NCBI GenBank assembly: GCA_029721515.1 | Contig: CM056562.1 | Coordinates: 3,589,593 to 3,653,592 of the forward strand | DNA: 64,000 nt | Source of the DNA: Synanceia verrucosa | Taxonomy: Eukaryota; Chordata; Actinopteri; Perciformes; Synanceiidae | Direction: 5' to 3' | Shown: positions 22,861 through 35,871 of the stretch, in pieces | How the letters are laid out: each line of letters opens with the position of its first letter | Numbering within the stretch: the stretch's first letter is position 1 | Made by a program: the position numbers and the translations under genes | Notes under the pieces: model-generated | Seen by the model: the letters and a program-made list of their open reading frames with translations, nothing else | Told to the model about the DNA's origin: nothing | Databases searched by the model: none

Positions 22861-25579
22861 TATAATTTGGGCTTTTGACAATGGTCTAATGATCAACAGG
22901 CACAGGCTGCAACGCTACTCTTTAGGACCCTGAGAGTGATAGTTTGTCTTATGGTGTGTTCACTGGAAGTCAGAACTTGGAGCTCAGATCATCTTAACCT
23001 CAAAGTTTAGTGCTCCCAGCTCTTCCAGCCTTACAGACGAACAACAAAGCATGTAGCTACTGTTTACGTCAGTAGCAGATAGCATGAATTCTGTCGGGTT
23101 GGGGAGATTAATCCGACTTTCCGAGGTGGTGATCCGACTTCAAGGAGGATTATGATTTTAACTCTGACTTATAGCATGGAAATACCGACATTCACATACA
23201 AGTGAATGCACTGAACACAGGCAGACGCTGGGCTCACAAAGCTGCTACAGTGATATTAATCTTCATTTTTAGCAGTGGTGTTTGTCGCCTTTTGCTGGAA
23301 AAGTAGATCAGACGGATCGGTATCACGATGAATCTGAGGGGGACATGTTCCCCCGTCCCCAGTGACATCTGAGAGCATGGTTAACAGACACTTAGGTATC
23401 CGAATTTGGCACCGAAAAATTATTAATTTTTTTTGATACCTGATAGGATCGGAGCTTTTCGGTCAGTGCTACAACGCATCGAGGTTCGGTACCCAGCCCT
23501 AGCTCTCACAGCTAGGGCTAGCTCTCACAGCTAGGGCTGGGGCTTCAGGGATTTGTAGCTGGGACACAAAGAGTTAACATGCGCCACAAGAGACCAAAGC
23601 AGGAAGTTAAGATGATTAGAGAGCAAAACGGACAGATTCTGGACAAAAAGTGGTGATTTTGGTGAAAGTGTCCTCTACCTCTGATAAAACAAAAACGGTA
23701 CGAGGTAAAAACAAACATTTTTTCATGATGAAATAGAGAGTCTCTTCTTTTAGTTGAGCGATTCAGTGTTTTTTACAGTGTGTATGCTGGATCTAATTCA
23801 AGCTGATGTGTAGAGTGGTTCATGTGGATTTTCACAAGTAACTGATAAATATTTAAAGACATCTCCAAAAGTCTAATTTAAGAATGGCATTTGGTGTGAT
23901 GCTACTGTGTTAGCGGCCTCTCCTCCCTGACCCTCCACCAGGCCAAAGCAGTTGACCTAGAAACACTTCAAACTCAACATGCAGGATGGTGCTATCTTAC
24001 TGAGAAGCAGCAGGCAGTCGGTCCTGTTCAGGAGCCTCTGGGTGACATCTCCACTGGTCAGGACAGAGTAAGGACAAGCCAGCTCTGACAGCAGGCCACT
24101 CATCTCCAGCTGGAAGCTTTCTGCTTCACTCGGGCCTGGAAGGGACAGGAAATATGGCTGGTTCACATCTTAGTAACCCAAATGACTTACATTTACAACT
24201 ATCTTTATAATAGGCGGACAGAAAAACAAACCAAATGTCTCTTCCTGTTTGATCAACTTTTATTATGACTTTGATTTTAGAGCTGGCGCTCATGGATGAG
24301 GAGATGAACAAAGATGGAAAAGCTGGTTAAGATGTCTTAACAGGGTGGAAATATGAACATGACTGAGAATTTTTGCTTTAAAGAAACGAGAATGAGACGG
24401 TAAAGAAGAGAGAAGACATAACTGTGAAGGGCTGTTTGGACTGATGTTCACTACTTCCTGTCAGCTTTGAGATGTTAAAGAACAGACGAGAGATCTGCTG
24501 ACTGTCCTCCTTTTATTACAATAAGGAGCTTTACTTTGAAATTATCTGTGTCTGTCCTCCTTTTATTACAATAAGGAGCTTTACTTTGAAATTATCTGTG
24601 TCTGTCCTCATTTTATTACAATAAGGAGCTTTAATTTGAAAGTATTTAGCGTCTCAGATGACGTCAGAGTAAAAAGTAATGAAACTAGTAGTGTAACTAA
24701 CTACTTTCAGCAGTGAGTAATTTAGTAAAGTTGGGGATTCATTTTTAAAACTAATCAGTAATGTTTAATCCATTACTGGATACTAGTCACTGGCATACAG
24801 TCTTACAGTTAAATCAAAAGAGCAGTTTGTTGGTGTTCCTCCTCTCATCATCCAGGAGTTCAGAACTGAAGAAGTGAATCTCTTTTTAGCTCTTTAGATT
24901 CACGCTGACCTGACTTTCAGACATGTCTTATGTCTTACAGTTAGTGGCGTGGACATCCTCCTCCAGCTGGCAGTAGAGCCTCAGCTCAGAGGTGATCCAG
25001 GCACACAGCTTAGTGAACTCAGGTGAGGCTGCTCCTCCATTCACAGCACAGTCCAGAGCTCCTTCCTCCAGCAGGGGGCCTTGGTAGCTGCAGGTATAGA
25101 GAAGAGGTTCAGCCCTCTGCTAAACCACACTGATCAGAGCCACGTTTTATCATGAAGCCAAACTACATGTTAAAGAGGATTCAGTGAAGTGTTGCTCACT
25201 GAGGATGGCTCAGCCTACCTAAGGAGCAGTGCATGTATTTTTAGTAAATGTGGGGGGGGGGGGGGCTAGGCTGGATGAACAGACAGCTGAGCTGCTGTGA
25301 ACCATGACGCAGCTGGAGCCACTTAGAAAAACAGTATATTCATTAACAGCAGTACAGTGACACAAAGGAGATAGCATAGAAATAAAAGCCTTACCGTTAG
25401 ACTAACGCTAGCTACATCAGTTAGCCGTTTAGCTAAAGAATGGTACACTGTGACGTCACTGCACCGGCTAAAATAAGACAGACTGCTCATCAGAACAGCA
25501 GCTTCACATTATAATGATGATGAAAGACAGTTTAAACTCACCCTAGATCTTCAAGAGAGACGATAATGTCATTCTCCAT
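18435..25579 (-). CDS. fam98a: FAM98A, complete eight-exon gene
   Basis: Exons are 25542-25579, 24939-25087, 24001-24135, 21817-21998, 20386-20466, 20081-20197, 19709-19876 and 18435-19106. All phases join and give 513 residues, close to the roughly 518 of human FAM98A as I recall it. The start MENDIIVSLEDLG is the only ATG matching the family N-terminus. Family landmarks include PLLEEGAL, GLLSELACPY, QELKGICMALGMSKPPA, FFSGIEKK, VQSFGWSDRAK, SVAHLLAARQD and MGRVPDRGG. The last exon encodes a Gly/Arg-rich tail with many RGG/GGRGG motifs, ending RHYTS, which favours FAM98A over FAM98B. FAM98 proteins associate with the DDX1/RTCB tRNA-ligase machinery, and FAM98A is an arginine-methylation substrate of PRMT1 (established knowledge). 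VPS8 lies about 1.4 kb upstream on the same strand. Introns 3 and 4 hold transposons. Confidence 0.95.
20644..21765. repeat. Interspersed repeat copy A, split by a TTAA-flanked element
   Basis: 20644-20728 and 21537-21765 together match the continuous repeat at 22917-23220. Shared runs include TTATGGTGTGTTCACTGGAA and GTGCTCCCAGCTCTTCCAG. The interruption is the element described at 20729-21536. Both copies lie in FAM98A introns. Confidence 0.7.
20729..21536. mobile_element. Fold-back element with TTAA target site (piggyBac-like)
   Basis: 808 bp flanked by TTAA at 20725-20728 and 21537-21540. Arms of about 130-170 bp are inverted: GAGTGTTGGAGACGTGTGGA near 20754 has its complement near 21480-21505, and CTGGTGCTAGGCTAACACAA near 20821 has its complement near 21415-21440. 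The outer 12 or so bases of the right end (expected GAACTACCCC) are missing and the left arm has a small deletion. No transposase is encoded. Assignment to the piggyBac superfamily rests on the TTAA duplication only. Confidence 0.6.
22804..22856. repeat. (TA)n microsatellite
   Basis: About 53 bp of uninterrupted TA repeat within FAM98A intron 3. Confidence 0.95.
22917..23220. repeat. Interspersed repeat copy B (uninterrupted)
   Basis: The continuous version of the repeat at 20644-21765. It has a single TTAA at 22994-22997 at exactly the point where copy A carries an 808-bp insertion. It is of unknown family and has no coding capacity. Confidence 0.65.
24503..24645. repeat. 50-bp tandem repeat, about 2.9 copies
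   Basis: Units begin TGTCCTCCTTTTATTACAAT at 24503, 24553 and 24603 with only a few substitutions in the third. It lies in FAM98A intron 2. Confidence 0.92.
25252..25265. repeat. G14 homopolymer
   Basis: A run of 14 G in FAM98A intron 1. It could form G-quadruplex-type structure or be a sequencing weak point. Confidence 0.8.
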
Positions 25580-27002
25580 TACAGAAATCTATGGTACTGT
25601 TCTGCTGCGATTTACGGTCTTAGACGGGTCAAACTGCAGCACATACACGTTTCACTCTCCTTCTTCTGGGCTTCAATGACAGCAGACACACAGCTGACCG
25701 ACACCTGAGCGCCACCTGGTGGCCATGATGGGCAGGGACGGTGCTGCTGTGGACTGGTACCGCTGTCTGTTGCTCATTAAATACTGTATCTATATGGATG
25801 TACATGGTATTATTTTGATCTTCTGACACTCACATCCCTCAGTCACTCATAAAAACTCACATTTTCAAAATCATTTTTCACATAGGATTTTATAACTGTC
25901 TGTTTAAACCATGAACTCTGTAAAGCGTCTGAGTCTGAACGCTTTACAAATAAATTGTATTACTATTATTATTTTTTTTATTTGTTGCTTAAAATCAAAA
26001 CAATTAAATATACAGAATACACAACGTTCTAAAATCTGAATGAAAGGGAGCAGAAAGAAGAATAATTTTATAATCTGCCCCTTTACCCCAAGAATCAATT
26101 TACAAAGAACTCATATATGGAATATGAAAATGACATGTCAATTTTTCCATCCATAGAAATAGAATTAGGTCTAAATCAATGTAGCAGGATGGTTTTTCTC
26201 CTTTAGCAACACCTATCTTAAGTACACTGTACATTTGTTTTTTCTTTTTCCTGTCTGTGATTACTCTGCTTTGCTTTCACCCTGTTTTTGTTCTAGCCTC
26301 TATCAGTTGAAATATTACCATTATCAATAGTTCTTGTCTTGTCTTGAGACTGGAAAAACACACCAGAATGAAAAAAAATCAAAATAAAATAAATTTGATC
26401 CACTCCCAGTGTTTATATTTTCAGTGCAATATTTGCTATTTACTTAAAACACTACGTCATTTTATTTATAGTAATTTGCTGTTAGACATTCAAAAATGCT
26501 CCCATATATTACAGAGTGATGTTCATACAGTAAAGTATGAAGCTACTCCTAAGGTGCAGTTTATTAAGAAACACGTCACAATGCATGCACCAATAACACT
26601 TTAAAATTCATTTTGCACTTAATATCAGTTCACTTTTAGATTCCGTTAACAAAGGTCATTATCAATAAGAAGAAGCTAACTGTGCATTCGCCAAGCTGGA
26701 AGATATCACATAAAAAGAAGTTTCATATTAATGTCATGAACTAAGAGCAGCAAAAATATGTTGTGTCTTTTTCCTGGTTATAAACAAGCATTAAGTAACA
26801 TTTCCTTACATTTAGCAGAATTATCAGAGTGACATATAATCACATGTATGACATATTATCATTAACAAACAGTATTGAAATAAACATTTTGAAAGAGGTT
26901 AGACAGCAAAAAAAAATGTGGAAAAGGACAGTTTTTGTCTTTAACCAGCTTGACTCCAGTCTGGACAGAAGAAGAAAACACTGATGCACAACCAGTCCTG
27001 TG
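25580..27002. other. FAM98A upstream region and VPS8 3' flank
   Basis: This 1.4 kb contains the FAM98A 5' UTR and promoter (nearest 25580-25780, with several CpGs and no TATA box) and the VPS8 3' UTR to the right. A minus-strand AATAAA occurs at 26560-26565 and could end VPS8 transcripts, but weaker A/T-rich alternatives exist. No other gene is seen. Confidence 0.4.
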
Positions 27003-30000
27003 CTACTCTTCCAATAAAGGTGGAGGACAGAGTTTAAGTGTGAAACTTTCTGTTCCTGGCTGGGAGGCCATGAGGAGGCCTGTCCTGTCACTGCTGCGAC
27101 AGCGGGACAGCTCCGAAAGGATGGACAGCTGCAAGGAAAGAGAGGAAAACAATCAGAAAAGGTGATGCACCGCCTCTGTCTATTTAATATGAGGTAGCTA
27201 TGCATTAGAAAGACCTTCAGAAGTAAAACTCGAGTAAAACAATAAATGCCATGCACTTGGCAAACAGTAATTTCCCCACTGAGGGATTAATAAAGTAATT
27301 CTTCTCCTTCTTCTACTTCAACGCCTTTATTAGTGTTTGCATCCTGGTTTTTGTTTAATAGCTCATAATCCCCTCAATTATCTATTTTAAATTGCTGTGA
27401 AAAAAAAATTTGTCAAACAACTGGATTTATTTGACTAGATTACCTTTGAACACATCACGATAACATAAATCCAACTCTCATTTTCACAAAGGGAAGCCTG
27501 ATCAGGAATGAGGCAGGTCAGATGAAGGGATAGCTCCGTATCTGTTAACTAGCTTGCCTCCTGCTGATGGTTGTTGGGCAGTGAATGAATGTGTTGGGGT
27601 TGTGATGAAGTTTTACTGAAGTTCACTTCTCTCTCCTTAAAGCCGCCATGTGAAATGACTCCTGTGACTCATGTCTCACATTATTCTCTCTGGTGTGTAT
27701 GCCTCTACATGGAGATGTAATGGTTACATATTGTACCTTTTGACACACAGTGCTGAGCTATATGTATCTCATAAAATTAACCAGAATACAGAAAATATCT
27801 TGAGTGTTTGACACTGAATATTTCCTGATACTGAAGATGTCACAGCCCCCTAAAGCTCTGATCTGAATCAACCTGTACTGTATGTGTTGTGCAGCTGCTG
27901 AAAAACCTTCAATCAATCTTAAATATGAACTCACATACAGTCATGGAAAAAATTATTAGACCACCCTTGTTTTCTTCAATTTCTTGTTCATTCTAATATC
28001 TGGTACCACTAAACGTATAATACAATGAACACAACAAAAAATGCAGCTGGTCACATCATACTTTATGTCCTATTTGACATTCTTAAGCTTAATTGATTCC
28101 CAGGGTATATAAGAGGCCATTTCATGTCACAAGCAGCACTGCACATGCAAAGGCCTAGAGTGGTTTCCTGCTTACATTCAAGCCGTAGCACAACTCAGAA
28201 GTTGTCAGCTCTCACATAATGCCTAAAACAAAAGAATTATGTGAAGCAACAAAGGCAGCCATCTTGGCACTGCTGGAAATTGGCATGAGTGAGAGACAGG
28301 TAGCGAAAAAACTGAAGATCTCCAAGACAGCCGTTCATTCCAACAAAAAAAAACAAGCTGAACATGGCACTACCAAATTGCTACCTGGCCGTGGCAGGAA
28401 ACGTCTTTCTACCCCACGAGATGACCGTGCACTCATCCGTTCCTGTGTCAGGAATCGTCGTCAGACCTCCAGGGACCTTAAAAATGAGTGGGCACTGTCG
28501 AGAAATGTGACTTGCTCGGCAAGGACAGTTCGAAACCGACTTGTTGAAGCTGGTTTGAAGTCACACAGAGCACGCAAGAAGCCCTTCATCAATGAAAGGC
28601 AGAGGAAGGCCCGGTTACTCTTTGCTCGAGACCACAAGGATTGAACTGTTGATGATTGGGCTAAGGTTCTCTTCAGTGATGAATCCAATTTTGAATTGAT
28701 GCCCACTCCAGCCAACTTACTGGTTAGGAGGAAGCCTGGAGAAGCTTACAACCCAGACTGTCTTGCCCCTACAGTAAAACATGGGGGTGGATCAGTCATG
28801 ATCTGGGGTTGTTTCAGTCTGAGTGGAACAGGGCAAATGCAATTGTGTGAAGGCCGAATGAACCAGGTCAAGTACAGGACTACCCTTGAAAACAGTCTTC
28901 TTCCATCAGCTGGAAAATTCTTTCCTGCCTCGAATGACTGGATTTTCCAACAAGACAATGCCCCTTGCCACACGGCAAGGTCAGTTAAAGCCTGGATGGA
29001 GAACCACAACATTCGCACCATGCCTTGGCCTGCTCAATCACCAGATCTTAATCCAATTGAAAACCTGTGGAAAATCATCAAACTCAAAATGGAGAACCAC
29101 AAGCCCAAAAACAAAGAAAATTTGTTTGAATTTGTCCAACAGGAATGGGCTGCTGTGACAGCAGAACAATGTCAGAAGCTGGTGGAGAGCATGCCAAGAC
29201 GCATGGCTGCAGTCATCAAAAACAATGGTTATGCAATCAAGTATTAACTCTTGTGTGTATCATGTGTTTAAAGCAAACAGAAAAGAAAACATGGAATGCT
29301 TAAAAGTAGTGTTTTTGGCGGTACAATGCCATAGCTATTGATGTAAGAATTTAAGTAATTTTGGTTATTATCAAGAAAACCATGGAAAATGAATATTCCT
29401 TAGTTCTTAAATTAAACTCTCATGAGCTATTTTTGTTGTTATCATTATAATTGTCCAAACAAATGTACCTTTAGTTGAGCCAGGCATTAAAATTAACAAG
29501 AAATTGAAGAAAACAAGGGTGGTCTAATAATTTTTTCCATGACTGTATATTTATTATCTATTACACTACGAGCAACCTGGAAGCATTTGACCAAATAGTA
29601 AACAGTTTCAGCTCTGAAATGATCTGAAGAACTTCAGCAACTTCACAACTGAGCATGAAACAACCAGATATAAAAGTTTTAATTCAATGTTTAATGTCTG
29701 AAGGCATGTTAAGGGGAGGCAGTAGCTCAGGCTGTACGAACTGGGTTTGAGTACTGGAGGGTCGCTTATGGACCAAGTACACAGTGTGGACTGGTAGCGC
29801 TGCTGAGGTGCCCTTGAAATACATATCCTGTTTAAAATATGTGTGCACAGAAAAATAGCAGAGTGAAAAAATTAAATTTCCCCTCACGTAATTAATAACG
29901 TATGTCTTTGTGTTCATTCTGGACTGGAGAAAAACACATCTTCATTGCATATGTGCACATATTTCTGGAGTTCAACATGGGTCACAGCGTCCTTTACAAA

Positions 30001-32891
30001 CCCTAGAAGAGCCATGTTTTCTGAAAGCTGAACAATGAGTCACCCTGCTGGAGTCTGCAGCTACACCACACTGTCCACTATCTGACTCCATTCTCTGTAG
30101 GAAAACTAAGGACTGTGGATTCAGGCCAGGAGTAATAAGTGGTGTGAGCTATGATTTCTTTACAATTCCATCAAAAAACACATTTGTTGAGTCATGAGGC
30201 CCAGGTAGAGCAGAACGTCTCTACGGTGCTTTAAAGTATTGTGACTCTGTGTATTGTCTGTATTACTGGAGCTCTCTGGCGCTGTATTTTTTTGATATAG
30301 AGAAGCAAGACAAACGTCTGTGACGTGTTTAGCTAATGTGTAGAGTAATGTAAAAAAGGAGGTTCTGTTTCCCTACTCTGGATGGTCCTCGGTATAAACT
30401 GCGTAGCTGATCCCAGGACTGTTCCTGCTGAAGGTCCAACGTTGCATCAACAAACACCTGGGCCACAAAAAACAAGAAGAATGCAACAGCTGAAGCTGAC
30501 TCACAGAGTGCTAGTGCAGTATGAACTCAGCTGTAATACAAGCAGTGTTTATAGACAGATGTGTGATGGTGATTTTTAAGTGGAGGACAAACTCAGTGAT
30601 ACAACAAAATAATACTGTTGTCAATATTAAGCGATTAGACTCATTTTGCACTTGGCAAATATCATTGTGGATCCACACTAACTGTCCCTCCTTTCAGTCA
30701 TATTTAGGTAGAGTAGAGGACACTCTCACCAAAATCACCACTTTTTGTCCAGATTGTTTTGTTTTGCTCTCTAATCTTGATCGTCTCCACTTCCCGCTTT
30801 AATCTCTATGTATACCATCTCTTTATGTCCAACTACATCTCCCAGAAGCCCCAAAATTACTCACAGGCTGTGTGAGAGCGCCCTCTTCTGCCTGCTGCTG
30901 AAAAACCACCTGGACGTATACATACGTCAGTGGCACTCAAGCGTTGTGTTTTAAATGATGTATAAATTCGTCAATGGCACTCAGAGTTAATAAGCTGTCC
31001 ATAAAAGTCAAATCAATCATTAAAAGACGTAGCCAGATCATGGTCACAGAATTGAAGTTCTTCCTACTATCTCCATCCATAAACCATGAACTCACTCTTC
31101 AGTCACATGACTCATTGTTACTTCATGCCTTCCTGCCTGTCTGCATCTGACCTGCCTCATTCCTCATCAGAATGATCACTACCTGAAAATACTGTTGGAC
31201 TGAATGGGAATTATGGGAATATACTTCATGTATACAGTATATATCTTAAAATCCTTACCTTCTTCCTGTGAGCCTCTGCTCCTGTGTCATGATGCACTGA
31301 TGTGACACAAGTCTGAGAAAAAGAAGAGCTTAGCTTAGAGATCACATTGAACTGGCATAAAATGAATCAGCTGTTGACATTTATAAAACAGTATCGGGCC
31401 TATTTGTGCCCTTATTAATGTGATGAAATTAATGGGGATGCATATTTCTATTTAGTGCGTACACACAGTTTTAGACCTAATCTACACAGTTTTTAATGCA
31501 TGCCTCCTAGTCTTGAGGTTATGTGGCTGGCCTGGAGATTACAAGACCTCGTCCATCACCTGGATGCCTGAATAACCTGTAGAAATGTGCAGTTCTTTCT
31601 CTTCATTAACCCAACATTCATATTGGAGGTGAGTTTAACTATGTCATAAACATTACCTTAGACAGATCCAACACCAGGCTCTTTTGCTGTGTTTGTGTTG
31701 TCCTCCTAAGTTGTAATTTACAAGTTACAAGAATCGTAAATATCAACTGAAATGCCCCTTGAAGTCGTAAAATCTTCACAGACCCCGACTTGACCACAAC
31801 ATCATAATCCAGGATGACAGCGCCCTGGATTAGCACCATGTAGTGTATTACATTACAGCCTACAGTAGAGTTAAGCAAGAGAGCAAACACACACCCTCCA
31901 CGTCTTCTTTGTGTCTATGAGGACCTCATGTTGCTGCATTAGCTTTCTGTATTCTGACAGAGCAAGCACAACAAACTTTTCATTGGAGGCGTCCATCTTG
32001 GTTCTGTGACTTGTTTACTCGAATCCCGATTTCCGATACAACACGAACGCAGCATTACTGACACCTGCTGATTAAAAAGACCCTTAACCAGAGAACGTAT
32101 ATATTTCTCTCCAGGTCTGAACAGGTTATAAAGAAATGTATTTCGGTGACAAAATGTTCACCAACATCACACTTAGCATAGACACAGTTTGGGCGGTGCC
32201 TCTCTTCAACCCATTTGTTCAGTGCCACAACATTACTGGTGCAAAAACAGACTTGAAGAAAATTGCATTGGAAGCATATCTGCTCTGGTGCAGGAAAAGA
32301 GCAACTGTTTCTGGACTGTTCTCAACGATCAACATCTTCAGTATTCAAGCAGAAAAAGATATGTTCCAGTCATCAATGAAGTTCAGCTTTTAGGTTATCT
32401 GAGCTGTACACCAAGTGGAGCAGAGCTAGTTTGAGGTGTGGAGTCGACTCGTAAAGGGGAGAAGTTAAAATACATGCCCACAACCAAATCAAAATCTCCA
32501 CCTTTTATTTCTGAAATCAGGACAATCTGGGAGTTAAAGTAATGCACACAGGAAAAAAAGCATGTCACCCACACTGTAAAAAGGACATTATGAATTGCTG
32601 CAAAGTTGTTCTCTACTGAGGTCAACTAAGACAGTAGAGATGTCAAGCCAAGCCAAAGCACTTGATGACACCAGACTTACCAACTTATTAACTGATACAC
32701 GACACCCACCTGTGCCAGGGACGTGCTGCGGCCTCTTCCTGGCTCAGTGGAGGGCCCCCCCTTTCCCTTTCCTCCCTGGCTGGAGGAGCACTTGAAGCAG
32801 CTCCAGCGCTGCTGCAGCTCTGAGCTGAAGCTCCACCCACAGTCCTTCTGCTGCAGGCACTGGAAGTGGTACAGGTGGCCACAGCTGACAA

Positions 32892-32932
<41 letters not shown>

Positions 32933-35633
32933 CAGCACCCGCAAATAGGTGATGACGTCATGCTTTTATAGGACATGAGGAAAAAATATTCCTTATATTT
33001 GTCACTTTGACTGCTGCATCGCTTTAAGTTCAGGCAACAAAACCTCTTTAAAGGATAACTTAGCACCACAGTAGACCCTACTGTTCCATGTTTTTGCACT
33101 GATTACACTCATTATTAATATCTTTATGTTATTATTACTAACTCTGTTTTTCTTTGTCATTTAGTCCCAGCTAGACAAGTATTCTTGGTTTTTATCCTTG
33201 ATCTTTTATTCCCTATCTTCTCTTTTACCTTTGTTTTATTGTTTTTATTTTTTATATTTTAATTTTCAATGAACTTTGACTTAACTAATTGAGAAAGAAA
33301 GAACCTTACAGAGAAATAATTTGTTTTTTCTTATGTTTCCGTTTATGATTTACTGTTCATGTGTCATGTGAAGAAAATGGTAGCAAGTTGAGAGAAAGTT
33401 AGAGAGGAGCGCCATGGGAAAGCAATGTTTGGATTACAGAAAGAGAAGCCCATCATATTGTTTGTTATCTAAAATATTTTCTGTTTCATGACTGAATATT
33501 TAGATGATTTGACAATGCAGGGGCAACAGAGCAAGACTTCTCAGAGTTAGGCAGACGCTGATGCCTTGGGCCGGCTCTGTGTCTAAACAGGGTGTGGAAA
33601 GCATGCAGGTGATCATTTTGGCCTCAGTCAACCCTAACCAGCTCCACTGTGTGCTACCTGAACACAATGATCTCCTCAGCAGAGTCCTGCCTCCTCTTGT
33701 ACTGCTGGAGGCAGATGTTACAATGGTCTTGTCGTGGGTGGAGCCCCCTGGTGACAGCGGCACGTAGGTGCGCCAAAGACCAGTGGAGGTCATGGTTCAA
33801 CAGACTGGTGGTTGTTTCCAGTAAAGTCTAAAACAGAAAAGACATTTTTTTTTTTTTTTAAAACACCCAGCTGTATTTTTTTGCCAAAAAAAGCTTATTT
33901 CTGATATCCACTCATGATTCACCTGTTCATAGTTAAAAGTGTCCAGCATGCCCAGGATGAGGCCCTGGATCTCTGCCAGCTTTCCTTTCCCATAGACCGG
34001 ATCCTGACAGACACAAGCATGCATATAAATGTTGAACTATAACGCACAAAGAGGGTCACATCATACATTCATTTCATCACAAATTAAAGCCCTTTTGTCC
34101 AGCATTAGTGGTCTCTCTTCAGAATCAAGAAACATTCATTCAACGCTTTCTTATTTGGGTTCAAACCACAAGGAAAACAAACATGAATACTGACCAAAAA
34201 ACTAAATATGTGTGACAGTACCTCAAAGAAATATGGAATTATAATTTATGTCCAATAACAAATTTCAGACACTTCAAGTGTCTCTATAAAAATGCCTATA
34301 GTCTACTAATGTCTGCCATATTGGAATTTAGCAATTTTTGGATTATGTGAAAAACAATAATATGCATAAATATATAATTAAATACTTCTTCATAACTGTA
34401 TCAACACAACATTTGGCACACAGGGCCCAAGATACACTAAAAATACACACTAATCATATTTTTTAATATTGGCCTACATGTTGTTATTCTATCAACTTGC
34501 TACTGTAACAATGTAAATGTTCCCTCTGGTGGGACAAATAAAGGTTCACCTTATGTTATCTGAAAAACATGGAAATTCAAACAAAGCAAAAAATGTTCAG
34601 TTTAACACTAAGCTCAAAATAAGTCTTTGTTTTTTCATTTCTAACCGGTCTAATAATCATTGATAGAAGTGTGTGATGTGAAGAATGATGACATTTTGAC
34701 ACAACCCATTGGGAGTGCCACAAATGATAATAAAGTGGACACTCACAAATCAAGCTGGACTTCTCTTTAGAGACACTGTGATAGTAAATCTAGCAAAGAG
34801 GAGCTTTGTGATTGGATAAACAAACTGTTCTTTTCTGGGTTCTGCCACTATTGAGAGTACAGGGTACATACAATATGAATAAGAGCTGTACTACAATACC
34901 AAGTATGTGATTGACCTCATACTTCTTTGAAAACAGCTTTGCTCAGCTTTGAGAAGCCTGAAACCCCCTCATGGCTGCAGCTGTAGAGCTTTACTAGCTT
35001 GCTACTATAGCAGGTTTTGACTCACCACTTGCAGCTGTCACTGAACTGAAGCCTGACGACCTATGTTTTTAGATTATGCCATATTACATACAAAACATGT
35101 GGACAGGCAACAGAGCAGTATATTATTACTGCAACCAAAAGCAATGCAAGTAGACACAAGCTGTAGTTCTTGTAGTTGTATCCTCAGAGGAATCACTTTA
35201 TAGATAAGGCATATAAGATTAAGGACGTACACACACATACCTGGAGTATTCTTTGGATGATGGCAGGCAGAGAAATAAAGCCGCTCATACAGTTGAGAAC
35301 CTTCATTGTCATCTCCTTCAACACTGAGACATACAAAAACAAGTAATACTCATCAGCAACATCATCTGCATCGCCATCACTGTCATGCTGTTCTAGGTGG
35401 TGAACATAATAGCTACATGAAGCATAATCATATTATACATGAACATAAAGCATAGAAATAATCTGAATTATTTCATTTTACAGTATGTTAAAAGGAAAGT
35501 AATATACTGTAACTTATTTTGGGTTTTTTTTTCTGAACAGCACAGACCTGCTAATACTAAATGCAAATCACTGAGATTAGTTTCCATAGTTAAGGGCATA
35601 GATTAGGGACAAAGAACTAGGGATATCCTTGCT

Positions 35634-35688
<55 letters not shown>

Positions 35689-35829
35689 ACCCTCAAATGT
35701 GTGTTCAGCATTGAGCTCCCGCACCAGTTTCTGAGAAGCCATCATGGTCTCCAGAAGTGGGAACCACAGGACCTGAGAGGACAAAAAGTATTGAGGAAAC
35801 GGTGTGAATTCTCTCTCTCTCTCTCTCGT

Positions 35830-35871
<42 letters not shown>

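Larger units (their letters stand above)
22740..23503. mobile_element. Probable hAT-like remnant with AT microsatellite
   Basis: Both sides carry sequences typical of hAT MITE ends: ACGATACCGGTTCTAGAACA near 22752 and CGAGGTTCGGTACCCAGCCC ending near 23503. A (TA)n run fills 22804-22856 and repeat copy B (22917-23220) lies between. Target duplication is not clear. Confidence 0.4.
27003..31312 (-). other. vps8: VPS8 C-terminal tail exons
   Basis: Three in-frame exons follow the RING. 31259-31312 gives 18 residues ending HRKK. 30377-30457 gives 27 residues including SWDQLRSLYRGPSR. 27003-27128 gives 41 residues starting LSILSELSRC and ending LLEE before TAG. They correspond to the weakly conserved extreme C-terminus of vertebrate VPS8. 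The middle exon carries the best match (DQL-x-LYRG-SR), so the exon chain is secure although the exon at 31259 is short. Confidence 0.75.

Noticed and set aside
24503..24645. CRISPR-like direct repeats
   Set aside because: The 50-bp units are contiguous with no spacers, and the genome is animal nuclear DNA.
20529..24797. One large transposon with ends at CAGTGTTGTGCTAGTTAC and CTAGTCACTGGCATACAG
   Set aside because: Two FAM98A coding exons lie between these sites, so they are more likely two separate related repeat fragments.
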